Assembly (NCBI GenBank): GCA_028641055.1
Contig: CM054057.1
Location: 724,557,931 to 724,621,930, forward strand
Direction: 5' to 3'
DNA length: 64,000 nt
From: Alopecurus myosuroides
Lineage: Eukaryota > Streptophyta > Magnoliopsida > Poales > Poaceae
This document shows, in pieces, positions 47,705 to 58,900 of this stretch. Under the pieces are notes generated by a model that was given only the letters and a program-made list of their open reading frames with translations, made no database searches and was not told where the DNA came from. The translations under genes were made by a program, and so were the position numbers. The stretch's first letter is position 1; each line of letters begins with the position of its first letter.

Positions 47705-47804
47705 NNNNNNNNNNNNNNNNNNNNNNNNNNNNNNNNNNNNNNNNNNNNNNNNNNNNNNNNNNNNNNNNNNNNNNNNNNNNNNNNNNNNNNNNNNNNNNNN
47801 NNNN
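47705..47804. other. Assembly gap of 100 N
   Basis: Exactly 100 N, the conventional size for a gap of unknown length. Sequence on either side belongs to different elements (Tat copy 2 and a LINE 3' end), so true order and distance here are unproven. Confidence 0.98.
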
Positions 47805-47875
47805 TTTTTTTTTGCAACTAAATAGAGAGCTTTATTCAACCATAAGCACTCGCTGGACAGTCAGCCAACAGGCTG

Positions 47876-48541
47876 CATACCAGGAAGCTGGGAGTTTCGT
47901 TCAACGAACTTTCAGTCACATTCAGAGTGCTAGCACGCTTTGCTCAGAGATGCGCTGGATAATTGGCTGATCTTATTACATGTTGAATAATAAAAGAAGT
48001 AAAACTAGAGGCTAGCTCTCCTATTTCGAACAACACCGGAGCCACAACCGAGAGAGAATTGTGACGAGTATTCCAGAGATTAACTATCTCTAAGCTATCT
48101 GTCTCCAAGATCACATGCATGAAGCCCCTAAGCTTGGCAAAACGGACACCTTCCCGCAAGGCCAAGCCCTCCGCGATAAGAGGATTTGTAACCCCATTGA
48201 AAGGTTTGCTCATACCAGGAAGCTGGGAGTTTCGTTCAACGAACTTTCAGTCACATTCAGAGTGCTAGCACGCTTTGCTCAGAGATGCGCTGGATAATTG
48301 GCTGATCTTATTACATGTTGAATAAAAAAGTAAAACTAGAGGCTAGCTCTCCTATTTCGAACAACACCGGAGCCACAACCGAGAGAGAATTGTGACGAGT
48401 ATTCCAGAGATTAACTATCTCTAAGCTATCTGTCTCCAAGATCACATGCATGAAGCCCCTAAGCTTGGCAAAACGGACACCTTCCCGCAAGGCCAAGCCC
48501 TCCGCGATAAGAGGATTTGTAACCCCATTGAAAGGTTTGCT
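47876..48541. repeat. 335-bp near-identical tandem duplication in LINE 3' region
   Basis: 47876-48210 and 48211-48541 are consecutive copies starting cataccagg and ending ggtttgct. The only difference I see is a five-base deletion (taataaaagaag versus taaaaaag). Both include the end of RNase H and the 3' UTR start. Confidence 0.9.
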
Positions 48542-49049
48542 CCAAGCACCCATGAGTTGATTCAGAGATCTCGCAACGCCACCTCCACCACCTTTATCAT
48601 CAGCGATGTTAATCGCTCCATCCGTATTTATTTTGATCACACCTAGGTCTGGAGGGCGCCAACCGTGGCCAGGCAGTATCACATGCTGCCGGGGGATTTC
48701 CAAGAGGGACAAAGCCTCTCGAGTAAGTTTCACTGAACTCACCGGATCAATCTTATCCTGTTCATGCTTCCATCGATTTCTAGAGTGCCAAATCGACCAC
48801 ATGACTGTGATAATCTTTGCTCAATCTTGATCCGTGAACCGCTGATCACATAAGATGTCTTTCGCCCAAGTGACAGGATGCAGGCGGGGCAGTTTAATAT
48901 CTAACCAATTGAGCGCCTCATCCCAAAACCTCTTGGCGTGAGAACATTTTATCAGGGCATGCAACAAGTCTTCATTAGCAGCAAGACACACATTGCATCT
49001 ACTCGAATCTTTGATATGCCGTCGTTGTAGAGTGCATTCATCAGGGAGT
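48311..49049 (-). pseudogene. LINE ORF2 C-terminus: zf-RVT and RNase H domains
   Basis: The - strand translation reads CTLQRRHIKDSSRCNVC, ALIKCSHAKRFWDEALNWL and VMWSIWHSRNRWKHEQD. This is the Cys/His zf-RVT region found after reverse transcriptase in plant LINEs. The RNase H-like domain (PF13456 type) then shows INTDGAIN, LIAEGLALREGV and ILETDSLEIV, giving the Asp, Glu and Asp of the active site. A TGA at 48821-48823 interrupts the frame before the RNase H part. A five-base deletion in the duplicated tail shifts the frame near 48330. Removal of RNA from cDNA hybrids is the family role. Confidence 0.83.
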
Positions 49050-49052
49050 ATA

Positions 49053-49260
49053 CACTAGTGGAAACAGGGCCTTTTGTCCGCCAGTTGTCCCGGTTGTGCA
49101 ACCGGGATGGGCTAGCCGGGACAAATGGCCCTCCCCCATTGGTCCCGGTTGTGCCAGGACCCGGGATCGTAAGGATGGCCCACGTGGCGAACCTGGGTCA
49201 GGGAGGCCAGTGAGTTCGTCCCGGTTCGTTTTAGGAATCGGGATGGATAACTTGTTTACA
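49053..49260. repeat. CACTA terminal and subterminal repeats
   Basis: The terminal CACTAGTGGAAAC is followed by short hairpins built from 'tcccggtt' and 'aaccggga', for example at 49086-49107 and 49140-49160, and 'cccggttcg' near 49220. In CACTA elements such subterminal repeats are bound by the TNPA-type protein to synapse the ends. Confidence 0.75.
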
Positions 49261-49713
49261 AAAAAATATTCCGCCCACTTTTCCTGCCGCAGCAGGTTTT
49301 TTTTCCGTTTCGTTTTTTTTGGCTCCTGTCTCGCAATCCCCAACCGGCCTGCCCTTCCCCAACCGCGTCCAGGGCCACGTCTTTAATTAAGCCCACTGGC
49401 CACATTTTTGGTCAAAAGGGCCCACTGGCCCGCGTCTTTTATTATGTTCGGTCAACGTTTCACAGGGGTCGAAAGGGGCCACTGGCCAGCGGCCTGGCGG
49501 CTGGCTCGCCGGGTCCCTTAAATTAAGACCACAGGGACGGTCAAAGGGCCCACTGCCGCCTCGTCTTCCTGTCCCGCCTCGTCTTCCCGCCCCCTCCACT
49601 TCCCCACGCGCGCGTGCCCAGCTGCAACCGCCGCCACGCCTCAGCTCCCGCCCCGCATACATGGCCGCCTGCAACCGCCGCCACGTTCAGGCCGCCGGTT
49701 GGCATGCCAGCCT
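49261..49713. mobile_element. CACTA internal non-coding, GC-rich
   Basis: GC-rich sequence with T-runs near 49299-49320 and repeated 'gcccactgg' and 'ccgccgccac' tracts. Open frames here are short and compositional. Nothing coding is supported. Confidence 0.5.
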
Positions 49714-50102
49714 AGTTTTAAAAACCGAACCGGACCGACGGTCCGACCAGAAAAACCGAGAACCAAAGCCTTGTCCGGTTTTTTAACAAGCATTGGTCTT
49801 TTAGTAAAAAACCAGAAAAATAAATTGAAAATGGTTCATAAAAAAGGAATTGAACCCTTGACCTTGACTCAAGGTCCACTACAAGCTCAGCAACCATCTA
49901 GGCTAGCGCCAATTTATGATAATCTGGTGCATTGCATCAAATACTATGTGTACTCATTTGTTTCGAGGTCAAAATTTTGAAAAATTAGATTAAATATTCC
50001 GGTTTTTTGTCGCAAATGAACCGATGAACCCACGGTCCGACCGGTGAAAACCTGAACCGACAGCCACGCCGGTTCGATTACCGGTTCGGTTTTTTAAACT
50101 AT
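49714..50102. mobile_element. Mutator-like MITE (389 bp)
   Basis: The terminal inverted repeat AGTTTTAAAAACCGAACCGG at the left matches, with small changes, the inverse of CCGGTTCGGTTTTTTAAACT at the right. The flanks share gcatgccagcct (49702-49713 and 50103-50114), an 11-12 bp duplication in the size range made by Mutator-like transposases. The interior contains a tRNA-like tract on the - strand ending in a B-box-like GGTTCAATTCC (about 49845-49857). No transposase. Confidence 0.78.
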
Positions 50103-50121
50103 GCATGCCAGCCTCCCCCGG

Positions 50122-50574
50122 TGATGGGGGGATAATAACCCGGTAGGCCAACTCCAAGGTGTAATCCGGCCCAAAGGACGCTGCGCAAGATCCGGCTAAG
50201 GATAAGGAAACTTCTGGAAAGCCCATAGTTTGTAGGCCTCGTAACCCGGATTGTGGGTTGCGGTAAGGAAACCTAGAGTTTGTATGCGGTGTCCTGGTAG
50301 GATCCAGGATGCGCCTTGGAGGGCAGGTCAGGGGGGTACGGGTGCTTTATAAACCGACCCCAGGTCTAGTTTGCAGAGATTCAAGTCATAGTTGCATCAC
50401 CAATTATCGAGTATCAAGCATAGTTCATATTCGAGATCCGGCGAGTTGCTTTCCGGTTCTCAGATCGCTTTTTGCCATGTCTTCCTTTGAGCTAAACCCT
50501 CTCCCAAATACCTGTGTCGACTTGCCCCAAGATCAGTTACCCCAGGTAACATCTGCCGTGATTATCCCACGACA
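50122..50574 (+). repeat. 5' LTR of Tat copy 1
   Basis: 453 bp with a TATAAA box at 50348-50353, giving a predicted R start near 50380. An ATG at 50477 opens a frame that crosses the LTR end and primer site into pol. It is one base pair away from identity with the 3' LTR at five sites (near 50216, 50271, 50287, 50314 and 50419). Confidence 0.95.
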
Positions 50575-52396
50575 GTTGGCGCCCACCGTGGGGCCTGCGT
50601 CCAAAGGTGTTTACATCACGGGAGAAGCTCGGAAGAGCATGAAGAACTTCATCGTCGGCGAGATCTACACCAATGACGAAGGAGAAAAGATAGTGGACGA
50701 TTCCGGCTGGGGGCCAGAGTCGGATCGCCTCGAAGCCGGATCTATTGTGGCGATCGGCCAAATCAGTATCTTCATCGGTATGGTACGTACGTTTGATTTA
50801 AGAGGACAATATCACGTGCATGTTACAGGGACTTCTAGCAGGGACAAAGGAGCATTAAATCAAACGGCGAATTCAACTTCTGCGGCCGTTCCGAGATACC
50901 TAAGATGGGCGGAGCAAGAGGTAACGTGGAGCAGAAGGGATCACCCGGGAGGAGTAGAGCGCCCCGGAATCTTGGCATTGGTGGTCGCTCCGCAGGTCAA
51001 TGGTTATGAGTTGAAAAAAGTCTTGATGGATGGAGGGAGCAGCATCAACATCCTCTATTGGGAGACCTTCTTGCGCATGAACCTCAAAGAATCACAGATA
51101 CAGAAAAGTTCGACAGTTTTTCATGGAATCGTGCCGGGTCATTCAGCGCGCCCCGAAGGAAAAATCACATTGGAGGTCGCTTTTGGAGAGTCGGTGGATA
51201 ATTATCGCGTGGAGTGGCTCACGTTTGAAGTGGTCAAGTTGCATAGTCCTTATCATGCGCTGTTCGGAAGGCCGGCTTACGCCAAGTTCATGGCTAGGCC
51301 GTGCTATGTGTATTTGCAGCTAAAGATTCCGGGCCCCAAACGGACCATCACCGTCCATGGGAGCCGGGACATTGCAGCTGAGTGCGATGAAGGGGATTCA
51401 GTGATGGTTGAGCAAGCTTGCAGAAAGGAAGAACTCAAATATTACCGGTCTCAGGTAGATCCGGATGATGGCACAACATTGAGAAGACCGGACTCCGAGG
51501 ACGAAAGAGTGAAGTTTAAAGCAGCACAGGACACCAAGAAAATAGATTTCGTGGAGGGAGATCCCACCAAGCAGTTCACTATAGGGTCTAACTTGAAAAG
51601 CGAGCAAGAAAAGGCTCTTGTGGAGTTCATTCGTTCAAATGCGGACGTATTTGCTTGGACGCCCAGCGATATGCCGGGTATCCCCACTGAGTTAGCGGAG
51701 CACAGTTTGCATGTGGATCCCAAGGCCAGGCCTGTGAAGCAGGGTTTGAGAAAAATGAATGAGGAAAGAAGAAGAGCCATAGGCGAGGAAATCGCGCGGC
51801 TATTAACTGCAGGTTTTATCATGGAAGTATTTCACCCGGACTGGCTAGCAAATCCGGTTCTTGTGATGAAAAAGACAAACGAGTGGAGGATGTGCATTGA
51901 TTTCACAAGTCTCAATAAGCATTGCCCAAAGGATCCGTTCGCGCTACCAATGATAGACCAGATCATAGACGCGGTAGCCGGGAGTGACTTGCTGTGTTTC
52001 CTGGACGCATATTCGGGATATCACCAGATTAAACTCAAAAGGGAGGATTGGGAGAAAACGTCGTTTATAACCCCTTTTGGGGCCTTCTGCTACAAAACCA
52101 TGACATTTGGGTTGAAGAACGCGGGTGCAACTTACCAGCGGTGTATTCAGAAGTGCTTCGAAGATCAAATTGGGTGCAATGTGCATGCTTACGCGAATGA
52201 TGTGGTTATTAAGACCCGGAAGGCAGAGACATTTATCGATGATCTAAAGGAGACGTTCAAAAACTTGAGGAGATACCAGATGAAGCTTAACCCAACCAAG
52301 TGCGTGTTCGGAGTTCCGGCTGGGAAATTACTCGGCTTTATAGTCTCCGAGAGAGGAATCGAGGCAAACCCGGAATCAAGGCCATCCAGAATCTGA
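50477..52396 (+). pseudogene. pol: Pol N-terminal part: protease and reverse transcriptase with YAND box
   Basis: The start is set at the LTR ATG (MSSFELNPLPN), the first downstream of the TATA box. The frame passes through the LTR end and primer site with no stop. No Gag domain or CCHC knuckle occurs. Protease: YELKKVLMDGGSSINIL (about 51006-51056), the Tat-type D-G-G-S active site. RT: WRMCIDFTSLNKHCPKDPF, FLDAYSGYHQIKL, TFGLKNAGATYQR. The catalytic box reads Y-A-N-D (52190-52201) where Y-x-D-D is expected, so the first catalytic Asp is Asn (AAT, 52196-52198). The frame is lost near 52370 and ends at 52396; pol continues in another frame. Confidence 0.88.
50577..50594 (+). other. Primer-binding site of Tat copy 1
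   Basis: TGGCGCCCACCGTGGGGC starts two bases after the LTR. This primer type is common in Tat/Ogre/Grande-like grass gypsy elements; I do not assign the tRNA with certainty. Confidence 0.75.
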
Positions 52397-54828
52397 AAAA
52401 ACCGGAAAATTTGAAGCATGTTCAAAAGCTCACGGGCTGTGTAGCAGCCTTGAGCCGATTCATATCCAGACTTGGAGAAAAGGCAATACCTTTGTACCGG
52501 CTCTTGCGGAAATCAGATAAATTCGTGTGGGATCAAGAAGCAGATGAGGCGTTTGAAGCACTAAAGAAGCAGTTATCTGAAGCACCAGTACTAGCGGCGC
52601 CGGGCCCTAAAGAGCCTATGTTACTATACGTGGCAGCTGGCCCCCGAGCCGTTAGCGTAGTAGTTGTCGTGGAACGCAAAGAGGATGGGAAAGGTTACCC
52701 GGTTCAGAGGCCGGTTTATTACATCAGCGAGGTATTATCAGAAGCAAAGCAGCGCTATCCGCATTGGCAAAAGCTGGTATTCGGGGTCTTCATGGCCAGC
52801 CGGAAGTTGAAGCCATATTTCCAAGAACATCCCATAACAGTGGTTAGTTCAATACCAATGTCGGATATTATCAGAAACTCGGATGCGACGGGAAGAATAG
52901 CCAAGTGGGCAATAGAGATGGGGGATTATCATATCAGCTACGAGCCCAGGTCAGCAATCAAGTCCCAGGCTTTGGTCGATTTTGTTAACGATTGGACGCA
53001 CACTGGAATGGTTACCATAGTTCCAAATTCCGAATCATGGACCATGCACTTCGACGGGTCAAAGCAATACGAGGGATCAGGAGCTAGAGTGGTGTTGACA
53101 TCGCCCAAGGGAGACAAATTGAGTTACGTACTGCAGATTCACTTTGACTGTTCAAATAACGTGGCCGAGTATGAGGCCCTATTGCATGGCTTGAAGGTAG
53201 CCAAGGAGATGAACATTAGAAGGATACGATGCTTTGGAGATTCGGATCTTGTGGTACAACAGGTATCAGGAACTTGGGATAGAAAGGACGCAACTATGGC
53301 AGCGTACCGCAGGGAAGTTGATAGGGTTGCCGGAAGTTTTTCCGGGTATGAAGTAGAGCATATAGACAGAAGAAAGAATGAAGCAGCGGACGCCCTAGCA
53401 AGACTCGGCTCGCGCAGAGAGCCGGTCCCACCTAACATTTTCTTGGACGAGTTATGGCGACCGTCAGTTAAGACCGAGTCAAAGGAGGAACTGGCAAATC
53501 AAGACCCGGAGGTAGCATTTGTGGCCGCTGTGCGCATTATTCCCGAATGGACAGAACCGTTTTTGGCCTACCTATCACGGGGCGAGTTACCACAGCAGGA
53601 GGTGTTAGCAAGGCAGATTTTACGGCGAGCAAAGGGATACTCTATCATCAATGGAGAATTATACAAGAGAAGCGCAGCAGGAGTCTTTTTGCGCTGCGTA
53701 GCACCAGAAGAAGGCCGACAGATTCTCAAGGAAATCCATGAAGGCGACTGTGGACATCATGCATCCACAAGGTCTCTTGTGGCTAAAGCTTATCGACACG
53801 GATTTTTCTGGCTCACGGCTCTAGCGGACGCAGAACGATTAGTGGCAAGGTGCGACGGATGTCAAAGGTACGCTCGTCAAACTCATGTGCCGGCTATGGA
53901 ATTACGGACTATCCCATTAACTTGGCCGTTCGCTGTCTGGGGTATGGACATGGTTGGCCCTTTTCATATGTCACCTTGCAAGAAGACACATCTTTTAGTA
54001 GCTATTGATAAGTTTACCAAATGGGTCGAGGTTATGCCAGTTACTAATTGCGAAGCAGCTACAACAGTCAAGTTCCTGAAAAGAATTATCTACCGGTTCG
54101 GGTACCCTCACAGCATAATTACCGATAACGGAACCAACATGTCCCTTGGAGAGATGGAAAAATTCTGTGGCAACAACGGAATCCGGCTCGATGTAGCGTC
54201 AGTGGCTCATCCACAGGCCAATGGGCAAGTAGAGAGAGCAAACCAAGAGTTGCTTCGTGGATTAAAGCCGCGATTGCGAGTTCCTTGCCTCAGGGCCGCT
54301 GGAGCTTGGGTTGAAGAACTTCCTTCAGTGGTTTGGGGTATCAACACTACACCCAATAGATCCACTCAGATGACACCCTTCTTCATGGTCTATGGGGCAG
54401 AAGCGGTATTACCAAGCGATATTATTCATGATTCACCGAGAGTGGCAGCTTATATTGAAGTAGAGAACGAAAAGACCCGGCAAGATGCCGTGGATATGTT
54501 AGAAGAGCAAAGAGAACAAGCCTTGGAAAGATCCGCCATATATCAGCAAGATTTACGGAGGTACCATAGCCGGCGTGTGAAAACCCGGGTCTTCCAGGAA
54601 GGAGACCTGGTTCTGCGCCTGGTTCAGACAAACGAAGGAAAACACAAGCTATCACCACCGTGGGAAGGACCTTTCATCATAAGCCGGAATCTGCATAATG
54701 GGTCATATTACTTGATAGACGCAAGGGAAGAATCGGCCATAGCTAACGACACTGCCCATACCACTGCACCTATGCAAGAAAGAGATAGACCATGGAACGT
54801 GGCTCAGCTACGCCCGTATTATACTTAG
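52368..54828 (+). pseudogene. pol: Pol C-terminal part: RNase H, second RNase H and integrase
   Basis: This continues pol after the shift at about 52370: KLTGCVAALSRFISRLGEKA (thumb), then a gypsy RNase H region (PVYYISEVLSEAKQRYPHWQKLVFGV). A second, archaeal-like RNase H follows: MHFDGSKQYEGSGA, NNVAEYEALLHGL, CFGDSDLVVQQ and NEAADALARL give the four acidic residues. Two RNase H domains are a known mark of Tat-lineage elements. Integrase: zinc region (CGHHASTRSL…CDGCQRYA), then Asp in WGMDMVGPF, Asp in IITDNGTNM and Glu in GQVERANQEL, all present. It ends at 54828 after an integrase C-terminal domain with WEGPFIISRNL. Open throughout 820 codons. Confidence 0.9.
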
Positions 54829-55900
54829 CAAAGACTATGTGGGCACGGGGAATTAAACGATGTAACAGGCAGCAGGTTTCAGACGTACTCTTTTCCTGTC
54901 CAGGGTACCCTTGGGGACTGGACGGGTTTTTAATGAGGCGGCCTGCTGACCTAATTTTCTCATATCAAATAAAGAGGTGATTATCAAGAAAAGAGGCAAT
55001 TATCATTTGTACAGTGTGTATATCTAGGTCTTGAGGGCTGGTCGCTCATATAATCACGACTGCAAACTCAAAAAGACCCGGCCTCGATGCCAATGAGTTA
55101 TAGGGGCTGGTTACTCGAAAACGAGTACGGCTACAATCTTATAACTGGACAAAGAAGTCCAAATTTCTCGGCTATTCTTACTTAACCTCGATGTGACTCG
55201 TAACAAAGTGGCATGATTTGTTCGCTTACGATTACTAGCAGACATGAAGCCCAATGGGACTTGCCTGACCTCGTTTTCGTATTGATGTAACAACATGGTA
55301 TCCACGCGAAAGCCGGCTTACAGTACAAGATAGTCGAAAGGGTCATCTAAACCACAAGTTATGCAGAGTATAAGGCTGACAGCCGGAAACTCAACGATTA
55401 TTAAGCATAACTTCAAATCCATAAGTGTCCTGGGATACTTGAGAATCTGGCGGCGGACAATTCGTTCTCTTTTAAAAATCATGTGTTCTGGGCGCGGAAA
55501 TCCGGACTTGGGGGACTTATGAGTTTCGAAAGAGAAAAAGTGTTGTTCAGTCGTCAAAATCCCAAGGAACCAAACATCATCCGGGTCTTGGGGGCTTGGG
55601 GACTTCGTAATAAGTCCGTTCACCAAACACCCACGAAACCCGGAAGCCGGATCTCACAAAAGGAAGAATAAAAAATTGCGGGTATCAAGAATAAGACAAG
55701 TAAGATATCAAGAACAAGTGGGTGCAAAAGCATATAAATCGAAAGCCCACAGAGGCGCAAAGTGCATCGGGAGTTCAGAATGTATTACAAAGCCTCACCA
55801 AAGTATCAAAGGAGCACAGGCGCTCCATTCAAAAAAATAAGTTGTTTCAATAACGCTTCGCCGACTGACGCATATGAATTAATAGGCGACACTCAATACT
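54829..55900. mobile_element. Spacer between pol and antisense gene, Tat copy 1
   Basis: About 1.07 kb separates the convergent pol and antisense genes. It includes repeats of 'gacccgg' and 'cttgggg.cttgg' around 55480-55640. No coding domain is seen. Both transcripts must terminate or overlap here. Confidence 0.65.
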
Positions 55901-58900
55901 CTAAGCCGCAGGGTCCATCTTGGCTTTGCCCTTGCTGTCGCTTGTGGTAGCAGCGCCACTCGGGTCAGTGGCAATGCCGACTCGCGCAGGTGGAGGGACG
56001 ACAGGAGTAGAAGTAGCAGGCACAGAGTCGGCTTCGGCCCTCTTCTTGGCAGCTTCTTCCCTTATCTTGGCCGCTTCCTCCTTCCACCGGGCAAGCATGT
56101 CGTATGGCTTAGGGCGGTCCCCCTTGATGATCTTGTCGTTAACATCATATGCAGGAAGAATGGTATCAATCTCCAAACCATCGGCAATAACGCTAGCCGG
56201 GTGACGGACTTCTTTTTGAATAGACTTGAAGTCCTTAGGCGAGAACTTGGATCCATCCGGGTTGAACTCCGGAAACCCGCCCATCAGCTTGGCCGGCTCT
56301 AGCTTAGGGAAATAAGCTTTAGCCAGCGCGAGTCCTCGGGTCACACCAAATCGGCAAGATGAGCGCTTCCAGTGCCAAATCCACTCAGGGATAGTGGAGC
56401 AGAATTCTAGCAATTTCTTCATGTTGCCTGGCCTGATACCCGGCAGTCGCAGCTCGTCAAGAATCCAACCAATTCCAGCACTAAGCTGCCAGATAGTGTC
56501 TTTGATAAATTTCAACTTGGCAGTGTCATCTTCTTCAGGGGCTACGTCACACGGGCCTGTTAAAAAAGACAAAGGAAAAGTAATAAGTAAAGGGATACGA
56601 TTGTCCATCTAGAGCGAATCCGGATCATGAGTGCTAAGATTCAGAGATCATACCAGTTGCAACGCGATGGATATCAGCAATCTGCACTGAAAGAGTCGTC
56701 AGCCTATCTTCGGCCACGTGAGCTCTTTTCCGGTATTTTCTCATGATCTTTTGGCTCTTACGAGTCTCAGTTTCAGCTGCTTCGCGAAGGGCCGTTTCCT
56801 TTCCGATACGCTTGGTGGCCTTGGCTAGCTTTTTCTCAGATAGCGTAACGAAGTCCTAGGAGAAAAATCGAAGAAGGGTCAGTCGGAAATATCATGAAAA
56901 ATTCCTAGCAAATTACTTAGTAATTCACTCGGAACTTGGGGACTATATGAGGAAATAGATGGTGTTACTTGGGTTTACCTTGTGTTTTGTTATCAAGGCA
57001 TCCAGGATGTTTTCTTCATCGGCCCTCAAAGTGTAGAGGGCATCAAGCATTTGGGCAAACGTCATGTCTTCAGGGCGAAGTCTTGAGGGGCCGGAAGATT
57101 GGCCTTCCTCTTGAAGGACTTTTCCGGGTCTTGGGGTTGGAACCCGGACTGTCTGAGTGTCCGGGTTAGGAGAACCCGGCTTGGTCTCCAAGATGATATC
57201 TTCGTCTACTTCTTCAGAGGACTTGGGTGATGCGGTTTCCGGTGGAGTTGAGTCCTTAAAGGGGTCTTGTTCCTTTTCATCCTCAGCCTCGTCATCAGCA
57301 GTAACATCCATATTGTTATTCGGCCCCTCCTCTCTTTGTTTCTCCGCTTCAGGAATATCCGGGTCGCTAGTGGTGACTTGGACCCTGAAGAGAAAAAGGA
57401 GGTAATGGTTAGTAGTGCGGGTATATAAAAGAAAAGGGGGTTAGTAAGTGTGAAAGAATATCGAGTGAAGGTCGCTTACCCGGTGTTCACGGCATAGTCC
57501 GGGGGGAGCTCGCAGCTGGAGGCGGATGATGTTGGCAAAGATATTGGCTGCGGTACCCGGAACTGCCCAGCAAGTGGGTGGTTAGGAGATGGATGGCGTC
57601 GAGGGGATTTGGGAGGCTGAGGTGGAGGAGTGCTGGCTCGGTGAGCAGGTGAAGTGGGGATACCCGGGTTAAGGGGATCGTCTCCCGGGGAACTCCGGGT
57701 CACCCTGCGTTTAGCCGGGAAGGGATCCTTCAAGAATGGTGAATGTGACAATCGTTCATTAAGTTTATGCATAGTTTCGAAGGAGTAAGGTTCAGAAGAC
57801 ATGAAGGAGAAGGGAACCTTTGCAACTACCCCTCTGGCTTTCCTCTTGGTTCCGACCGTGGCTTCCTGGTCGGATTCGGTGGCTTCCGGGTCATCTTCTT
57901 CTTTTTCTTCCTCATCCTCTAACCCTGAAAGTCGAGAATGTATCAAACGAGGAAAAGATGGGTGATAGGAAAGGTAACACAGGTAAAAAGTGAATATAAG
58001 ATTAAGGAAAATACCTTCATCGTCATCAACCGGCTCGTCCTCCTCTTCCGGGTCTTGGGAAGGGGGAGAGGTTTCAATCCTCCAGAAGGGGTCGTCAGCC
58101 TGTGATCAAAGAGATGAAAGCAAGAATTAGAGACTGTATCAGGTAAAAGTGCTGAAACAAGCTAAAGGAACCAGGTCTTACCGGTGGAGCCGGGTTTTCT
58201 CGAGTAAATGGGGGCAACCCGGTGATATTTCTTATCACCTCTAGCTTCTCCGTCAGGAAGCTTTTGATGGTCTTGTTGGTGTCACCGGTGGCGAAGTTCA
58301 TGGTGGAGTATCGGAGCGCGTCCGTGATGTGCCCCGAGTACTCGTGCATCAACTTGGAGCGAAGGGAGTTGGGCTGAACTCGGAAATCCACCCAGGTCTT
58401 CACCAAGTTAAGCCCAAGAAGGCCTCGGGCCGAGAGAACAACTAATTTAGCTAGCAAGGGCTGGATTGCCTCCCTGTCCGAGTCAGGGGCAAAAGCGTTG
58501 AAAGATTCGGAAGGCTCAAGGAGACTCTCCGAGTAACCTGGCAGCTTCCTCTCGCCATCCGGGGAAGTGTCATGGCAATAAAAGAAAGATAGTTGCCAGT
58601 TTTTGACGTGGGAGTTCAGGTTGAGGATTGGCATTGGTGAGTGCTTGCGGCGTTGGATAGATACCCCGCCGCAAGTAAGAAGCGCTCCGTCACCGCTCTC
58701 GCGGCACGATTTGCACTGGAATAGCTCAATAAAGAGAGCCAGACTCGGCGGAACGCACAAGTATGACTCGGATAAAACGATGAAGTGGGTGATGTTCAAC
58801 ATAGAGTTAGGTCCTATGTCGAATACCCGGAGGCCGTAGTGGCTTAAGATTTCCCGGAAGAAAGGGTGACCCGGAGGACGGAATCCCCGGGTCACGTGTT

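Larger units (their letters stand above)
47805..49052 (-). mobile_element. 3' end of a second LINE, with poly(A) at the gap
   Basis: On the - strand, coding sequence (zinc-finger and RNase H regions) is followed by a short 3' UTR and an A-tract (T-run 47805-47813) at the gap edge, as expected for a LINE poly(A) tail. Its 5' side is cut at 49053 by the CACTA transposon. The coding part is detailed separately. Confidence 0.78.

Noticed and set aside
49041..49674. Open frames at the CACTA left end as genes
   Set aside because: They cross the transposon terminus and are built from GC-rich subterminal repeats.
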